Assembly: GCA_026724425.1 (NCBI GenBank)
Contig: JAIUCV010000276.1
Span: 558,001 to 622,000, forward strand
Reading direction: 5' to 3'
Length of the DNA stretch: 64,000 nt
Origin: Erythrophleum ivorense
Lineage: Eukaryota > Streptophyta > Magnoliopsida > Fabales > Fabaceae
The notes beneath the pieces are model-generated. The model worked only from the letters and a program-made list of their open reading frames with translations. It made no database searches and had not been told where the DNA came from. Below, piece by piece: positions 12,152-24,039 of this stretch. Each line of letters opens with the position of its first letter. Positions within the stretch are counted from its first letter, which is position 1. The translations under genes and the position numbers were made by a program.

Positions 12152-12780
12152 ATAATAAGTTCACCAAGCTACTTCACAATGCAAAAAAATGGTGATTATT
12201 TGTCTCTAAACTTGGAAAACACATAATACAAGAATCTAGTGACATAGCCTAATTAAGATAGCAAATTTTAAGTAGATTATTAGTATTGATTCTGTTAAGT
12301 GCCATTGTCCATACAAAGCCTTTACCTTAGATGGAGGCTTGACCTTGTATAAAGATTTGGATCAAGAAACATTTAATGGATTTGAAGTACGAATCAAAAA
12401 TTTAAAGAAGGAATGACCAATATATTTTCTTAAAGAATATAAACCCCAAAACCTTTTATCAGGCAAAGAGGAAACATGGAAAGGAGCAATTATATTCAAT
12501 AATAAAGCAAGGTTAATAGGCACTCTACCAAAAAATAAAATGTGAGGTCCATAAGTAACTTTCATCAAAATTCCTATAGTTGTCAAGACTAAAAATTCTG
12601 AAATTGGAACATCATGTAAAATTATTACTAAATCAAGAAGTTCAGAAAAAGAAGCATCACTAATCCAATAGTCTTTCCAAAACCTCAATCATCTGACATT
12701 TCCAACTTGAGATCCAATATCAATTCCCAAAACATGTTTAGCACTAAAATGACATCCACTATTCTCACTAGTAAATCCAC
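12152..12780 (-). mobile_element. LINE ORF2 C-terminal end, right part (zf-RVT domain)
   Basis: The minus-strand frame from 12,688 begins RFWKDYWISDASFSE, typical of plant L1 ORF2 just before the zinc-binding domain. After a stop it continues, in shifted frames, with PPSKVKAFVWTMALNRINT and a cysteine/histidine pair (CIMCF..ETNNHHFF), matching zf-RVT. It breaks at the copia edge at 12,151 and resumes at 8311. Stops show it is dead. Confidence 0.75.
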
Positions 12781-14679
12781 ATACATACTAGTACTTACCC
12801 ACCTTAACCATGTATCTCACAACTACTAACTAGCTCACATATCATATATACACATACACATACACATTTAAATAGCCAAAAGAGAAACTTGTCATTATAT
12901 ACTTTCATGCATTACATCACAATTTGCATAGTAAGCTACACTAAGTTTGGATTCCATCACTTGGATTACAAAATCCTAATAGTTAGTACAGTTCATAAAA
13001 ATATAAAAGTACAAATGTAAGTACTATAGGGTTTTTAGTTAACTAAAACTAGTTTTAGGCATATGCCTTGAAAAATCTAAAAAGCAAAACAATGTTAAAA
13101 ACTTTTAGCTAACATTGAATTTGATAACACATGCTATGTATCAATCTCTCTATGAATCTAAATTGGTTCTCCTAAATGTTAGCCCATACTTGCGAAAAGG
13201 GTTAACTTATATTGGTTTTCCCAAATGCAATCTCATACTTGCAAAAGGTTCTCCCTTGGTTTAGTTGATAGCCAATCAACAATCCATTTGAAAGGGAAAG
13301 ATCTTAAGTCACATCCCTTCCTCATAACATACTAAAGAAGAATAAATCAAATTCAATCATACATTACAAGTCAATACAATCCATATTATTAACTCATTTG
13401 AAAAGTAATCACAATCAAATTTAAGTTAGCATTAAATATATCATAAAGCCTTTTTATTTACCATTCATGGGAATTAAAACATTCAACTCATATTTGCAAG
13501 CTACTAACTACATCAATGATTTGTCAAATGCCTTCCTTTTCCCAAGTAACTTAGTCTTCTTCTTAAAAAGTTCCTTTTTTGCTTATCCAATAGAATTCTT
13601 GCCTATACGAACAATTGGTAGCCTAATTGCTTAATAATTAACTAAATGGAAACACTTGCTATACTATCTTAATCCTTTCTTTTATTTAGCCATCACTAGG
13701 AGGTAAGAAATAGTGAAGTGCGTGTATGTGTGAATATTGACTGAAATGGAGAAACAATTCCATGGAAAGTGCTTCTACCACAATTATCATCAACTAACTT
13801 CTTGAGCTACATAATCCTTCAATTTTATCCACTAAATTCGTGGTCAAATAGTAGGAAATTTATAACCTCAAAGATGTTCAATTAGCACATGACAACATTA
13901 ATTAAATATCTACTAAAATCACCTACTAGAGCTTAAAGAATTATGCTAAAAGTATACCTCAAGAAGAGTCTTCCTCATGCTTCATCTTCCTTGGTCCAAA
14001 GCCCCATAAACTTTCTAACTAAAATCTAATTTAGGACATAAAAAATTTCTCAAGATGGAGCTTAAGAAATTTTACATATTTTTCCCTTCTAGCATTAGGT
14101 GAAAAGAGCAAGGGACTTATCACATGCAATCTTTGAAATTTTCCTCTTTCTTTAACCAAGCTTTCTTTAATGAAGTCTTTTCTCTTTTCTCTCTAATTCA
14201 CACATAGGGAAGAGATGATGAGAAATGTAAAATGCCAAAATGGCTATATGGCAATGAGATGTTTAGTAGAGAATTAGGTGGCAAGAAGATGGATCATGTG
14301 TGAAGCTAGTGGAACATTAGGTGTTACATGATTAAAGATATTACTTTTGGCTTAAGCCTTATTCTCTCCCAATATCCCTTCACTCTTTTCTCTCATATAG
14401 CCCATGGCCCGAAGAGAATCAAAGAGTAGGATGGAACAAAAGGAATGAGTTACTAAGCATTCTAATGACAATACAAAGTGGTAATTAGGTAGGTAGGTTT
14501 CCTCAGGCTTATTAGGTTGAATTAATAGATTATCTTAGTGGAAATAAGTGTTTAGATACTAATTAAGATTGGCTAATTTATAGAAAAGTCCAAAATATGA
14601 TTAAAAGAATACCTTATTGAATTTAGAGAATTATTATGGTGAGGTCTATTCAAAATATCATAATTTTGTTATGGCTATA
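12781..14679. other. Repeat-like stretch, no gene recognised
   Basis: I find no protein domain. Base composition and motifs (CA-rich start at about 12,780-12,880, then T/C-rich 3' part at about 13,950-14,400) resemble the inside of a long Ty3-type LTR, but I cannot place its ends or a target duplication. I treat it as probable old LTR sequence with low certainty. Confidence 0.3.
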
Positions 14680-14871
14680 AGAAGCTAGGCTAAGGAATCA
14701 ACTTTAACTGAGTTGGAAAGTATACTAGTTGACTAGGAAGCTCTAGACTCACAAATGTCTGGAGTTCATTTTAAAAAAAGGAGAAACCTCTCTTCAATAA
14801 AAAGAAAGTCAACAAGAGGAATCTTACTCAAGAAAGAAAGGAAACAATAGATGGCACAACAAAGAGACAAT

Positions 14872-14960
14872 AGATGCTACATTTGTCAAAGGGGAGGCCA
14901 TTTTGCTAAAAATTGCAAAGCACCTAGCAAATATGAAAATGTTGCAATTGAAAATCATAG
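14872..14960 (+). pseudogene. Copia gag zinc knuckle
   Basis: The frame from 14,872 reads RCYICQRGGHFAKNCKAP. C-Y-I-C-Q-R-G-G-H-F-A-K-N-C fits C-x2-C-x4-H-x4-C exactly (14,875-14,916), the nucleocapsid RNA-binding motif. Gag residues upstream (from about 14,690) are recognisable but contain stops. Confidence 0.8.
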
Positions 14961-15090
14961 TGATGAAAAATGGGATTTCCAAGCATATTTTGCAACTATA
15001 TAAGAAAAAGAAGAAATTGTAACATCCTATATTGAAGATTCATAAGATGAGTTGCTAGTCATGGCAAGTGATAATTCTATTAATTAGGAA

Positions 15091-15407
15091 GAAGATTGGA
15101 TAGTTAATTTAGGATGCTCAAATCCTATGACTAGAGATAAACAAAAGCTAATAGCACTGTTAAAATAAAAAGGAGGTTGAGTTGTTGTGACAACAAATAT
15201 AACTCAAGATTGCCAATAACCAATCTTGGTAGTACAATAATTGTCCTCAAACATAGTTCAAAGAAGGAACAATTGCAATTATGTGGTGTTCAGGCTAAAT
15301 GATGTCAAAGCATATAAAAGTTTTAAACCTACCAGTGCACCAATCATGGAGGGAAGACATGTAGAGCCTGTCTAAGTAATGTTGACATAGGCAATTTACA
15401 TGGACAA
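15091..15407 (+). pseudogene. Copia protease remnant
   Basis: Residues DWIVNLGCSNPMTRDKQK match the copia protease W-I-I-D-S-G-C-S-N-H-M-T block, but the catalytic D-S-G is now N-L-G. Several in-frame stops follow, and the sequence is cut at 15,407 by the solo LTR. Confidence 0.7.
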
Positions 15408-18325
15408 TGTAACACCTTGACCTCTAGCTCATACCCAACGTGCCCTCTAGCCCATATGGCAATGCGGAACTCATAAGGGAGACACTTTCTGCACCTTATG
15501 CTTACTTTCTCTATGGCACTATGTGTGGGTAGAGCTCCACTTAGAAGTAACATGGACCGGTTGAGCCCTCTCTCTCTGATTCCACTTGCTCAATTACTCT
15601 TTTGAGACTCATTTCAATCCCCACTATATGCTTAAAACTCATGGAAAGCAAAAAGGGATTGGAGACATGCATTTTCGCTAGTGGCAGATTTTGCTTCTTT
15701 TCTGGGCTAACTTTGGAAATTCATAACTAAATGCAGAAAAATCGTATCTACATGATCTGGGTCATTCTAGAAATTTTGAGACGTCTACTTCATGCTAAAA
15801 ATACTTAGAAGTCTCAATCTCTCACTCATTCTGCGTTTGACATCGAAATAGTTCACTGGTCAGAGGGGGCTTATTTACTGTCGCAGTTTACTGATATGGA
15901 CTTTGAAAATGTCTAACTAATTCCACAAAAATCCCATGCTCATAAACTCTATCTTTATGGAAAGATGTGGATGTTAGCTAGAGGAAAAAAATATCTCCAG
16001 ATCAGTTCACCTAGCCAATTTCCCGGAAACCGATGAAACAGTACCTCGGGTCTGGTTGGGTGTCTGATTCTGGGCAGGAACTTCGAAATTGCATAACTCA
16101 CTCTCTAGACCTCTAAATGAGGTTCTTCCAGTTCCTACAAGTCACTGTGACCATCTAGTTTCTGTGTATAAAATTTCGTAGCCATTGGACTACGTTTGCC
16201 CCTCGGATGACATGATTTCTAAACTGACCAAATGAACAGTGATTTTCTGAAATCCGAATTTCTGATGTCAACTTTGGATGCTCATAGAAAATGCTATAGA
16301 CCTCTAAATGACATGAACTCTAGCTTCCCAGAAATCTCTAAACATAATCTAGCTACATGTCAAATCTCATAGTTAGAAGAGGTCATATGGCTATTCTATG
16401 ACATCATGTGCAAAAAGGCCCTTTCTTGGCCAAAAGTGTGGCTAATGGGGTCCAATCTTAAGTTTTCTACTTCTTTGACTCTTTGAGCACATGAGAAAGC
16501 ATCTATAGGAGCTATCAATCATGCCTCAAGTGTCTAATAACTCAGATTGGGGAAACTCACTACCCCATGCCCACTTATGCACCCTTATATACTAAACTAT
16601 CATTGGTTCTTTCACATTCAAGCATGCTCTTTCATTCATCATAAACCTCATTCTCATACATTCATCATTAATATATACATGGTTTTACAAAACTATGAGA
16701 AACTACATCATATACATCATTTACATCTCATGTACAAGATCCATATACAAGAATTCTTTACATTCTTCTTCATCTCTATCCCTAGCCTCATGCTTGGTGG
16801 TGGTTGCTCCCATCTCTAATCTCACTCGGTCCACCTGGCATGGTTGGATGGTGGAGAGGGAGGGTGAGATTCGGAGAATCTCAGTAGTTCAACTCTCATT
16901 CAAACATACATATATTGCATGCCACAAGTCTCACTATGCATGTATGGCATGTTAGCATATAAAACATGTTGAAAAAACATTTAAAACATGTGAAATGGCC
17001 ATGAATAACATTCAAGAGTTCGCTGAGTACTTGGATCGGCCTCACCCCTTCCCTTATGGCTTTTGGATTTGCCTTCCCATACTTTAGAGGTACTTAGACT
17101 CACCCTTACTCTTTGGGAGTCTACCTCACTTTTGGGAGACATGGCTCAACCAACTTAGGGCTTCGGCTCATCCTCACCTTGGCTATAGGGTTATTGGCTT
17201 TTCCATTTCCTCAAGCAACCCAATCAAGCATTTAAACCATCATCTCAATCATATCACATAATCATGCTAACACACTTCTCATAGTTCATATCATTCATAC
17301 GCACAAGCAAGACAATGTAAACACACAATTGTGCATGAGAGAAAGTGGAGAGAACTACCTTTATTGGCTATCTACTACTTGCTCTGTCAATGGTCTCCTC
17401 CCTTGTTGGTTTCACAACAACTTCTAGATGGAAGAGTTTCTCTTGAGCCTAACCACACAAAAGCATGGAATCAATACCTTATACTCAATTCTTAAGCTAG
17501 GGATCTCTTCTAATTGGCTCTACTGAGCTTCTCACTCTAGGTTTCTTCCTCACTCTAGGGTCCATTAGCTATCCTCTCTCTTTTCTCACCTCTCAAGCTC
17601 TTAAGAAAGGGAAAAGCAAGATAGAGAAGACTATATACTTCTAATCTCTCTCAAGAATGGTTTCCCACTCTCTCTCCTCTGAACCAGACTCAAGACCTAG
17701 CCATTTTCGACCATTGAAACCGTAGGAAAGAGGGGAAAGGGGAGAAGGGCAAAATACTAAGAGGAAGTCATGGGAATCCTTACCTTTCTTGTGCTTTCCT
17801 CTTCTCTTCAGCTTCTCTCTCTCTCCTCCGCCCTTTTCTCTCTCCTAAGACGAGTTTGAGTCAGTTAGAAGAAGAAAGAAGAGATTTGGAAGTCTTTAAA
17901 AAGTCAAATTCTCTTTTTCTCGCTTTTCTGGACCGCTCTCGCTACAGCGAGTTAGTGCCCTCGCTACGGCGAGCTCGTGTCTGTTCCAAACTTCTGCCTT
18001 CGCTATGGCGCCGCTACGGCGAGATCGTGTCTATTCTCGACCTTCGCTATGGCGTCGCTATGGCGAAATCGTGTCTGTTTCAGACCTCTGCCTTCGCTAT
18101 GGCGTCGCTACGGCGAGCAACTCCCTGGTCTCTATATGGAATGCCACACTCGCTATAGCTAGGAACATCTTCGCTATTGCGAGGAGGCATTATCGCTATG
18201 GCGATTCCATATCTCGCTATGGCGAGAAGACTTAGAAAATTCTCAGCTGTTCGAAAATTTTCCAGCTTCTCTTTTCCCTTTCCTTTTCTCATTTCTTCTC
18301 TCATGTCTTTTTCTGGGTTGTTACA
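15408..18325. mobile_element. Solo LTR of a Ty3-type retrotransposon with perfect 5-bp target duplication
   Basis: The block begins TGTAACACCTTGACC and ends GGTTGTTACA, with inverted termini TGTAAC/GTTACA. It is flanked by GACAA at 15,403-15,407 and again at 18,326-18,330. Joining the flanks restores the copia coding order from protease to GAG-pre-integrase. Length (2918 bp) and TGTAACACC termini fit the long LTRs of Ty3 chromovirus (Tekay-like) elements; the family is inferred from the ends only. It has no internal region, so it is a solo LTR left by LTR-LTR recombination. Orientation is undetermined. A GC-rich palindrome cluster lies at about 17,936-18,232. Confidence 0.85.
17936..18232. 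repeat. Cluster of CGCTAYGGCG palindromic motifs inside the solo LTR
   Basis: About a dozen near-copies of a short self-complementary word (TCGCTATGGCGA, CTCGCTACGGCGAG, CGCTACAGCG, TCGCTATTGCGA) occur in 300 bp, some spaced by near-repeats containing CTCGTGTCTGTTC-like text. The surrounding DNA is much more AT-rich. The overlapping open frames here result from this repeat structure and are not genes. Confidence 0.8.
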
Positions 18326-18330
18326 GACAA

Positions 18331-19230
18331 GACATGAAAGAATAAGATATGTTACTTATCACAAGTTGAAGGGGATGATGAAGAAGGCAATGCTTAAAGG
18401 AATCTGTCAACTTGAAGTTCAAGATGATATTGTCTATGTAGGATGCCAATATGGTAAGGCACGCCAATTATTATAAAAGGAGTCCAAGTTTAGAGCCAAT
18501 GTGCCATTTAAGCTACTACACTCAAATGTCTTTAGACTAATAAAACAACCTTCAATCACTGGATTTTGGTATATGATCACAAATCATTAATAAATACTTA
18601 AGGTACATATGAATAGACTTTATGAAATAAAAACCATATGCATTATGTATATTTGAAATATTCAAGAAGAAAAATAAGAGGGAAGTTGGGAATAAAATAT
18701 TGTACTTATGTACCAAAAACAAGGAGAACACTTGACCAAATAATTTAACAAGTACTTGCGATAAAATAAAATTTGATGATAGCTAGATTGCCTTGGAACA
18801 CCACAAAAGAATAGAGTCACGAAAAGGAAGTATTAACACTTGGTAAAAACTTGTCGAAACATGTTGTATGCTGAGAAGGCACCCCCATGTTTCTAGGCTA
18901 AATAGTTACCCCTAATGAGACTTTGCTTCATGTCACTTTATGAAAAACTCTATAATATCAAACACATAAGAAGTCATTTTTTATTATTTGGCTTTGTGCG
19001 TTATGTTTCCACACCTGACCATATGCATATTGAGTTCAATGAGGCAGTGCATTACATATTGATGGGTTACGATAATCAACGCAAAAGTTGGAATTGTTGT
19101 GATCCAATCATTAGCCAATGCTATCCATCTCACAATGTAGTATTTGATGAGCATCTTCGTGGTGGTCCATGCAAGCTGGATCACTTCTTGATTCAAGGGA
19201 GATTAAAGGAAAGTTACAAGATGAAATAAG
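18331..19230 (+). pseudogene. Copia GAG-pre-integrase and integrase remnant
   Basis: After the target duplication the frame reads LKGMMKKAMLKGICQLEV and GCQYGKARQLL (GAG-pre-integrase with the C-x2-C half of the integrase zinc site), then VPFKLLHSNVF. The 104-codon frame at 18,915-19,229 reads HFLLFGFVRYV, MGYDNQRKSWNCCDP and HNVVFDEHL, the integrase C-terminal region. The catalytic core between (about 18,560-18,900) is poorly preserved. Confidence 0.75.
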
Positions 19231-19499
19231 CCAAAGATTAATGAGGTTTAATCATTGATTGAAGACCATGATGTGAGAATCAGGCCTAAGGGAAAGAATC
19301 CTTACAAAATAGGAGGTCACACAACACCAAAGGGGGAAAGACCAAGCTAGCTAAAGGAGTAAGAAGATTTATCTAAAGAAGAAATTCCTTAACCACCATA
19401 ACTATGAAGATCAACTAGGCAAAGAAAACAAAATCTAAAGTATGCTAATGTAACAATAGCAGATAGTAGATTTTAAAAAGGCAACAACATGCAAGAGAC

Positions 19500-20470
19500 A
19501 TCCTATCACAAAAAATGGAGGAAAGAAATGGAAGAAAAGAATGTGGCATTGAAATAAAACCAAATGTGGGAATTAGTGCCAAGCCCTAAAGATAAACAAC
19601 CTATTTCTTGCAAATGGGTGTATAATGTGAAGACTCATTATGATGGATCGATTGAGAGATACAAGGCTCAACTAGTGGCACATGGATTCTCTCAAACATA
19701 TGGATTTGATTATAAGAAATGTTTAGCCCAGCAGCCAAGATTGCCACTGTATGAATACGATTAAAAGTTGCTACAAGTAAGTCTTGGCAATTGTGGTAGA
19801 TGAATGTGAAAAATGTATTTCTACATGGAGAACTAGATCAAGATATCTATATAAATCAACCAAGAGGGTTCGAGAGCAAAGCCCATCTTGACTACATTTG
19901 CAAATTAAAGAAATAGTTGTACGGGCGTAAACAAGCATCAAGAGCTTGGTATGGAAAGATTGTTGAGTTTCTAATGTAAAGTCGATATTCAATGGCACAA
20001 GAAAGTAAAAAATGTTTGCTAGAATTTGAGGGGACAAAATAGCAATGGCGTATTAGTAAATGTACATGATCTCATCATTATTAGGTATGACAAAACAAAA
20101 CTCATTAAACAAGAGCCAATCTATTTGTGCACTTCCAAATGAAGTAGCTTGGGGAAATGAAGCATTTTTCGGGACTCAAAGTTGAATGAAGTGAGGAAGG
20201 ATTATTCCTATGTTAACAATAGTATGCTAGAGGGCTCTTATAGAAGTTTGGGATGTTGGATTGCAAACTCATCTCAACTCCGATGAAGGAAAATGCAAAA
20301 TCATGTTTGATAAAAGGGAAGAACTTAAAAGACCTCACCATGTATAGACAACTTGTGGCAAGTTTGATATACTTAATGCTAACTTGTCCAAATATCACCC
20401 ACACTATTGGAATAGTGAGTCGACTCAAGCAAAGTCCTAGGAAACCTCACTTGGAAGTAGTACAATGAAC
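19500..20470 (+). pseudogene. Copia reverse transcriptase remnant
   Basis: Recognisable blocks of the RVT_2 domain are CKWVYNVKTHYDGSIERYKA, LVAHGFSQTYGFDY, VKNVFLHGELDQDIYI, QPRGFE, and later TPMKENAKSCL and YRQLVASLIYLMLTCPNI. The catalytic Y-V-D-D box at about 20,056-20,075 is now V-N-V-H-D-L-I, so two key residues are lost. Frameshifts and stops occur throughout. Confidence 0.8.
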
Positions 20471-20990
20471 CTTGAGGTACGTCAAAAGTACCTTAGATTA
20501 AGGTCCCCTCGAAAAGAAGTTACATACAAGTAGAAAGGATATTGTGATGTTAATTATGCTGATGATCATAATATGCGTTGCTTAACCATCGAGAATGCAT
20601 TTGCTTTGGGATCAAATCCAGTATCACAGTGCAACAAAAGATAACCTACAATAGTTCTACCAAGTATAGAATCTGAGTATAGGGCTACATCAACTGCAAA
20701 ACAAGAATGCACTTGGTTGATACAACTACTGAAGGATTTAAACCATTTAGTGGAATATCTAGAGTAGTTGTATTGTGATAACATATCAGCAATCCATTAG
20801 GTGTAGAATCTAGTGTTCCATGCCAAAACAAAATATGTGGGGGTTTATTATCACTACTTCTAGAAAAAGTGTTAAAGGGAGATATTGATACAAAGTATGT
20901 CAACATGAACCACCAAGTTACTAACATATTTACCAAAGGGCTAACTAGAATCAAATTTAAAGAATTTTAAAAGTAACATGGCATGATCTC
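20471..20990 (+). pseudogene. Copia RNase H remnant
   Basis: Residues include YADDHN-like, PSIESEYRATSTAKQE and LYCDNISAIH, followed by HAKTKYVGVYYHY-like text. These match the copia RNase H blocks (the E-A-E-Y/E-S-E-Y helix and C-D-N). Stops interrupt it. Confidence 0.7.
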
Positions 20991-21027
20991 AAGAGTGGTA
21001 TTATGAGAGATGGTTGTTGAGGAAGAG

Positions 21028-21520
21028 TGTTAGACAATACACTGACTTATCTCTCTCCCAAATAAATCCTGAAGCTTTGGGCAAAATGGATGAGCTAGAG
21101 TCAGTTTCCCAAAGCTTAAGGTAGTGAAAACCAATTTTATCTAGAAGTAGTTAAAAAGTCTAATAAATTGGATGAAATAATAATAAAATAGAAGAGGCAG
21201 TAAAACATGAAGAACCCGGAAACACGATAGCTATCATTTGACCAGCATCATTTACCTATAAATAGGTGCTGCCTTATGTGTGTGTGTGTGAAGTAATCGA
21301 AGCAACACATGAGTGAATAGATGTGAGAAGTGTATGTGACGTATGGAGTGCAGGGTGTGGCTAGCAAGTGAAGTAAAAAGTAAGAGTTGTGAGGTGTGTG
21401 GCAGGGGAGTTATTAAAAATAGTATAAGTGAGTTTTCTTTGGTTGTATATTGTTAACACCAAAATTCAAGTGTGAATAATAAAATTTCTTCCTTTCAAGT
21501 TCCTCATCTTCTCTGAAACA
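21028..21520 (+). repeat. 3' LTR of the plus-strand copia
   Basis: Starts TGTTAGACAATACACTG right after a purine tract. It has a TATA box (TATAAATAGG, 21,257-21,266), a (TG)n run at about 21,277-21,290 and a polyadenylation-like AATAAAA at about 21,477. The end is put at GAAACA (21,520) by analogy, since no partner LTR was found. Confidence 0.6.
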
Positions 21521-23120
21521 ACTCCTAATTTATTTTCTCTCTCCCATTTTTATGATTGAATCATGGCTAAAATAGTTGATAACCCAACCACAAACCAAAA
21601 GAAACGTTTGTTCAAGTTCATTGTATATTAATTTGAGCTAAATCTTTTAATGAAATATCTATGTCATTTGTAGTAGAGCTTTCGTTTTTGGTACATAATG
21701 GCATAAGGGATTGAATCTAAGATCTCCCATAGACTCCAAAGCCTACACTCAATCATTAGTACTGATTCTTTATGAGAGAGCAAGAAAGTGGAATTTTATT
21801 CAAGAATTCTTGATTCTCTCTTGTTAACTTTTACGTCCATCAAATCAAATATACATAGGTACATTGAATTCTCTTGTAACATCTAGTCACATGAGCCTTA
21901 ATCAAGAATGCATACACGAACCTCAACAAATTCTAGATAAATGAACTATCATTAAAAGTTCGACAATCCCCTAATTTAAAATTTTCTTCATTTCTACTTC
22001 TTTATTGGATGTCCATCTACTATCTTCAAATTTCACAAGCTTGACCTAGGAGGATCATCCCAGCAGCGCTCCTCTTCTGTAAGATTTCTTCATTTATAGG
22101 ATCCTAACATTCCACATTGGAAGTATATAACTATGATGTGGCCTTTATATGAACTTTGGGCTCTCCCACTTCATGAACTAACTATTGGTATGATTTTTCC
22201 AAAGTTCCCATAAATTGGTATCGCAATGTCCTCTTGGGTCCAGTAAGCTAGCACAAAGCCACCCTTCGTAGGTGTGAGACTGGGGAGTTTGGTGGATATA
22301 TAGTATATTCTAGAATCTAAATATTTATACTATGATATATAAAGTGTGTTTGTCTGTTTGAATATCAAAGTATGCACTAGAAGAGTGACAGTCTTAAATG
22401 AGAAGTTCATATCTAATTGCTCAAATCCATCATAAATGAATAGTCTACAAGACATTCTGGTTTGATAAAGGGTCGAATATTCTGGTACGTGGTGATACTT
22501 AGCCTCATATAGCCATATCAAGTGATACAAAGGCTTTTAGCCTTTTATAATAGTACTTCTAGAAGAATTCCACGGTCATTACAGTAACTAAACTCTAAAA
22601 CTAACAATTATAAAGTTTCACATTTTGAGGAATTATGACTAGTGCCTAATTTTAAGGATTTAGTGGTCTTATTTTGTGGATCAATGCCTTCATTTCTTAT
22701 TCATGGTTCATAAAGTTTAGAATACTCTTGAATCACTTGTAACTGTATGTTCGCTGATACGGATCTTACAAGCCTATAAAAAGTCAAGTTATTAATGTCA
22801 ATGCTTCAATACCAAACATATTTGAAGCAGGCTTTTATCTTCAACTATACAATAACTTTTTTTATGGGACCTTGTCATGTGGCATCTCCTATAATTTTGA
22901 TACAGAGAAATGGTCGAGTTATGCAATTGTTAGAGGACATTTATAATGCAATATATGTTAAGAATTTTTTTTTTTTTTTAAATGTCTTCCCAGGTAAGAT
23001 CGGTTCAGGATCATGGGATCCTTTTCTATCAGATAGGAAGGGCTGTCCTCCAAATTATCCTCCCCAGGCCCTTGATGGGTACATTGTATATTTGTGTTCA
23101 TTTTCCAAAATTTAAATTTT
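21521..23120. other. Spacer upstream of MADS copy 1, with a possible copia LTR remnant
   Basis: No exon is recognised; in particular no MADS-box exon is visible. At about 22,090-22,230 the text (CTTTATATGAACTTTGGGCT, then TTGGTATCGCAATG) resembles the 3' end of a copia LTR followed by a decayed primer-binding site. At about 22,965-23,100 a T-run precedes an unrelated GC-richer block. Similarity to intron 1 of the other copies only begins at about 23,120. Confidence 0.35.
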
Positions 23121-24039
23121 TTATTCCATTATTCTCACCCATTTTTTTAAAGAAGAGCATGGAAGGGGGTAGAGGAGTGAAGATTAGGAATAAAAAATGA
23201 TGTCATCTTTTTAATGATGCGATTAATTGTTTGAAAACTTAAGGAACTACGAAATTTAAGTCTTCTCTTGTCATGTGACATTATGATCATGTAATGAGAG
23301 AGACGGACACAAAAGGTCTCAAAACTATACCATAAAGAGGCAATGGATGAATTTATATATGTTTTCTTGTTCGTTCATTTCAAAATTCATTCCCTTCTCT
23401 TTGTTCTGGAAATAAGTCTGGAGAACCCCTATTGGCATTGATAATGGCCTTTGTCTCTTTTCTCATTTTGTTCAAGCAACTGCCATTCATTCAACTATTA
23501 GTTTAGCCATAGATCATCTGACTGCAGCAAATTATTGCTTTAATTCTACAGCTTGCAGGAGACAATTGAGCGCTACCGCAGTTATACCGGAGATGCTCCG
23601 ACGGCCCCCAGATTTGTTGAACAAAATATGCAGGTTATTTCCAAATCATTTACTTATGAATTTGCCAAATCTTTACACAAGTAACATAAGTTAAATTTTA
23701 CTGAATATCAACTGGAAGCAATGCCAAACATAGGAAAATAGTGGATCTAAGAAAAGGATAAACAAATATATTTCCATTAACGACTTAGAGATATTTTAGT
23801 TAGGAACCAATCATTAGATTACGTGAATAAAAATTAGTTCTGTGTACATATTTAGAAACTTAATATCTCACACTTTTGACATGTGCAAACGGGTTGGGAT
23901 TAATAGTTTGAATTTTTTATGTGTCCAAGTTCATGATATTTTGAGTTTCTGGGTGTTCTCATTCAATTCTTGGTTACGTACTTAGAATGTGATAGTTGAA
24001 TTATCTAGACTAGTATTGTTCATGTTCATGTATTAATCA

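Larger units (their letters stand above)
14680..21520 (+). mobile_element. Decayed Ty1/copia retrotransposon, plus strand, interrupted by a solo LTR
   Basis: In order along the plus strand: gag with an intact CCHC knuckle, a broken protease, a 2.9 kb foreign LTR (15,408-18,325), GAG-pre-integrase and integrase, reverse transcriptase, RNase H, a purine tract (GTTGAGGAAGAG, 21,016-21,027) and a 3' LTR. No 5' LTR was recognised, so the left edge is approximate. All coding parts carry stops and frameshifts, and catalytic residues are lost in protease and reverse transcriptase. Host sequence resumes after the 3' LTR. Confidence 0.83.

Noticed and set aside
17936..18232. CRISPR-like spaced repeats
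   Set aside because: Motifs are short, imperfect and irregularly spaced, and the genome is a plant.
17856..18476. Five overlapping arginine/leucine-rich open frames
   Set aside because: They are created by the CGCTAYGGCG repeat array in the solo LTR and then run into copia sequence; no protein family fits.
22960..23200. A possible exon 1 or small gene just upstream of MADS copy 1 (frames at 22,795-23,115 and 22,982-23,200)
   Set aside because: No MADS-domain residues; the first part has no match in other copies and the last part is intron 1 sequence.
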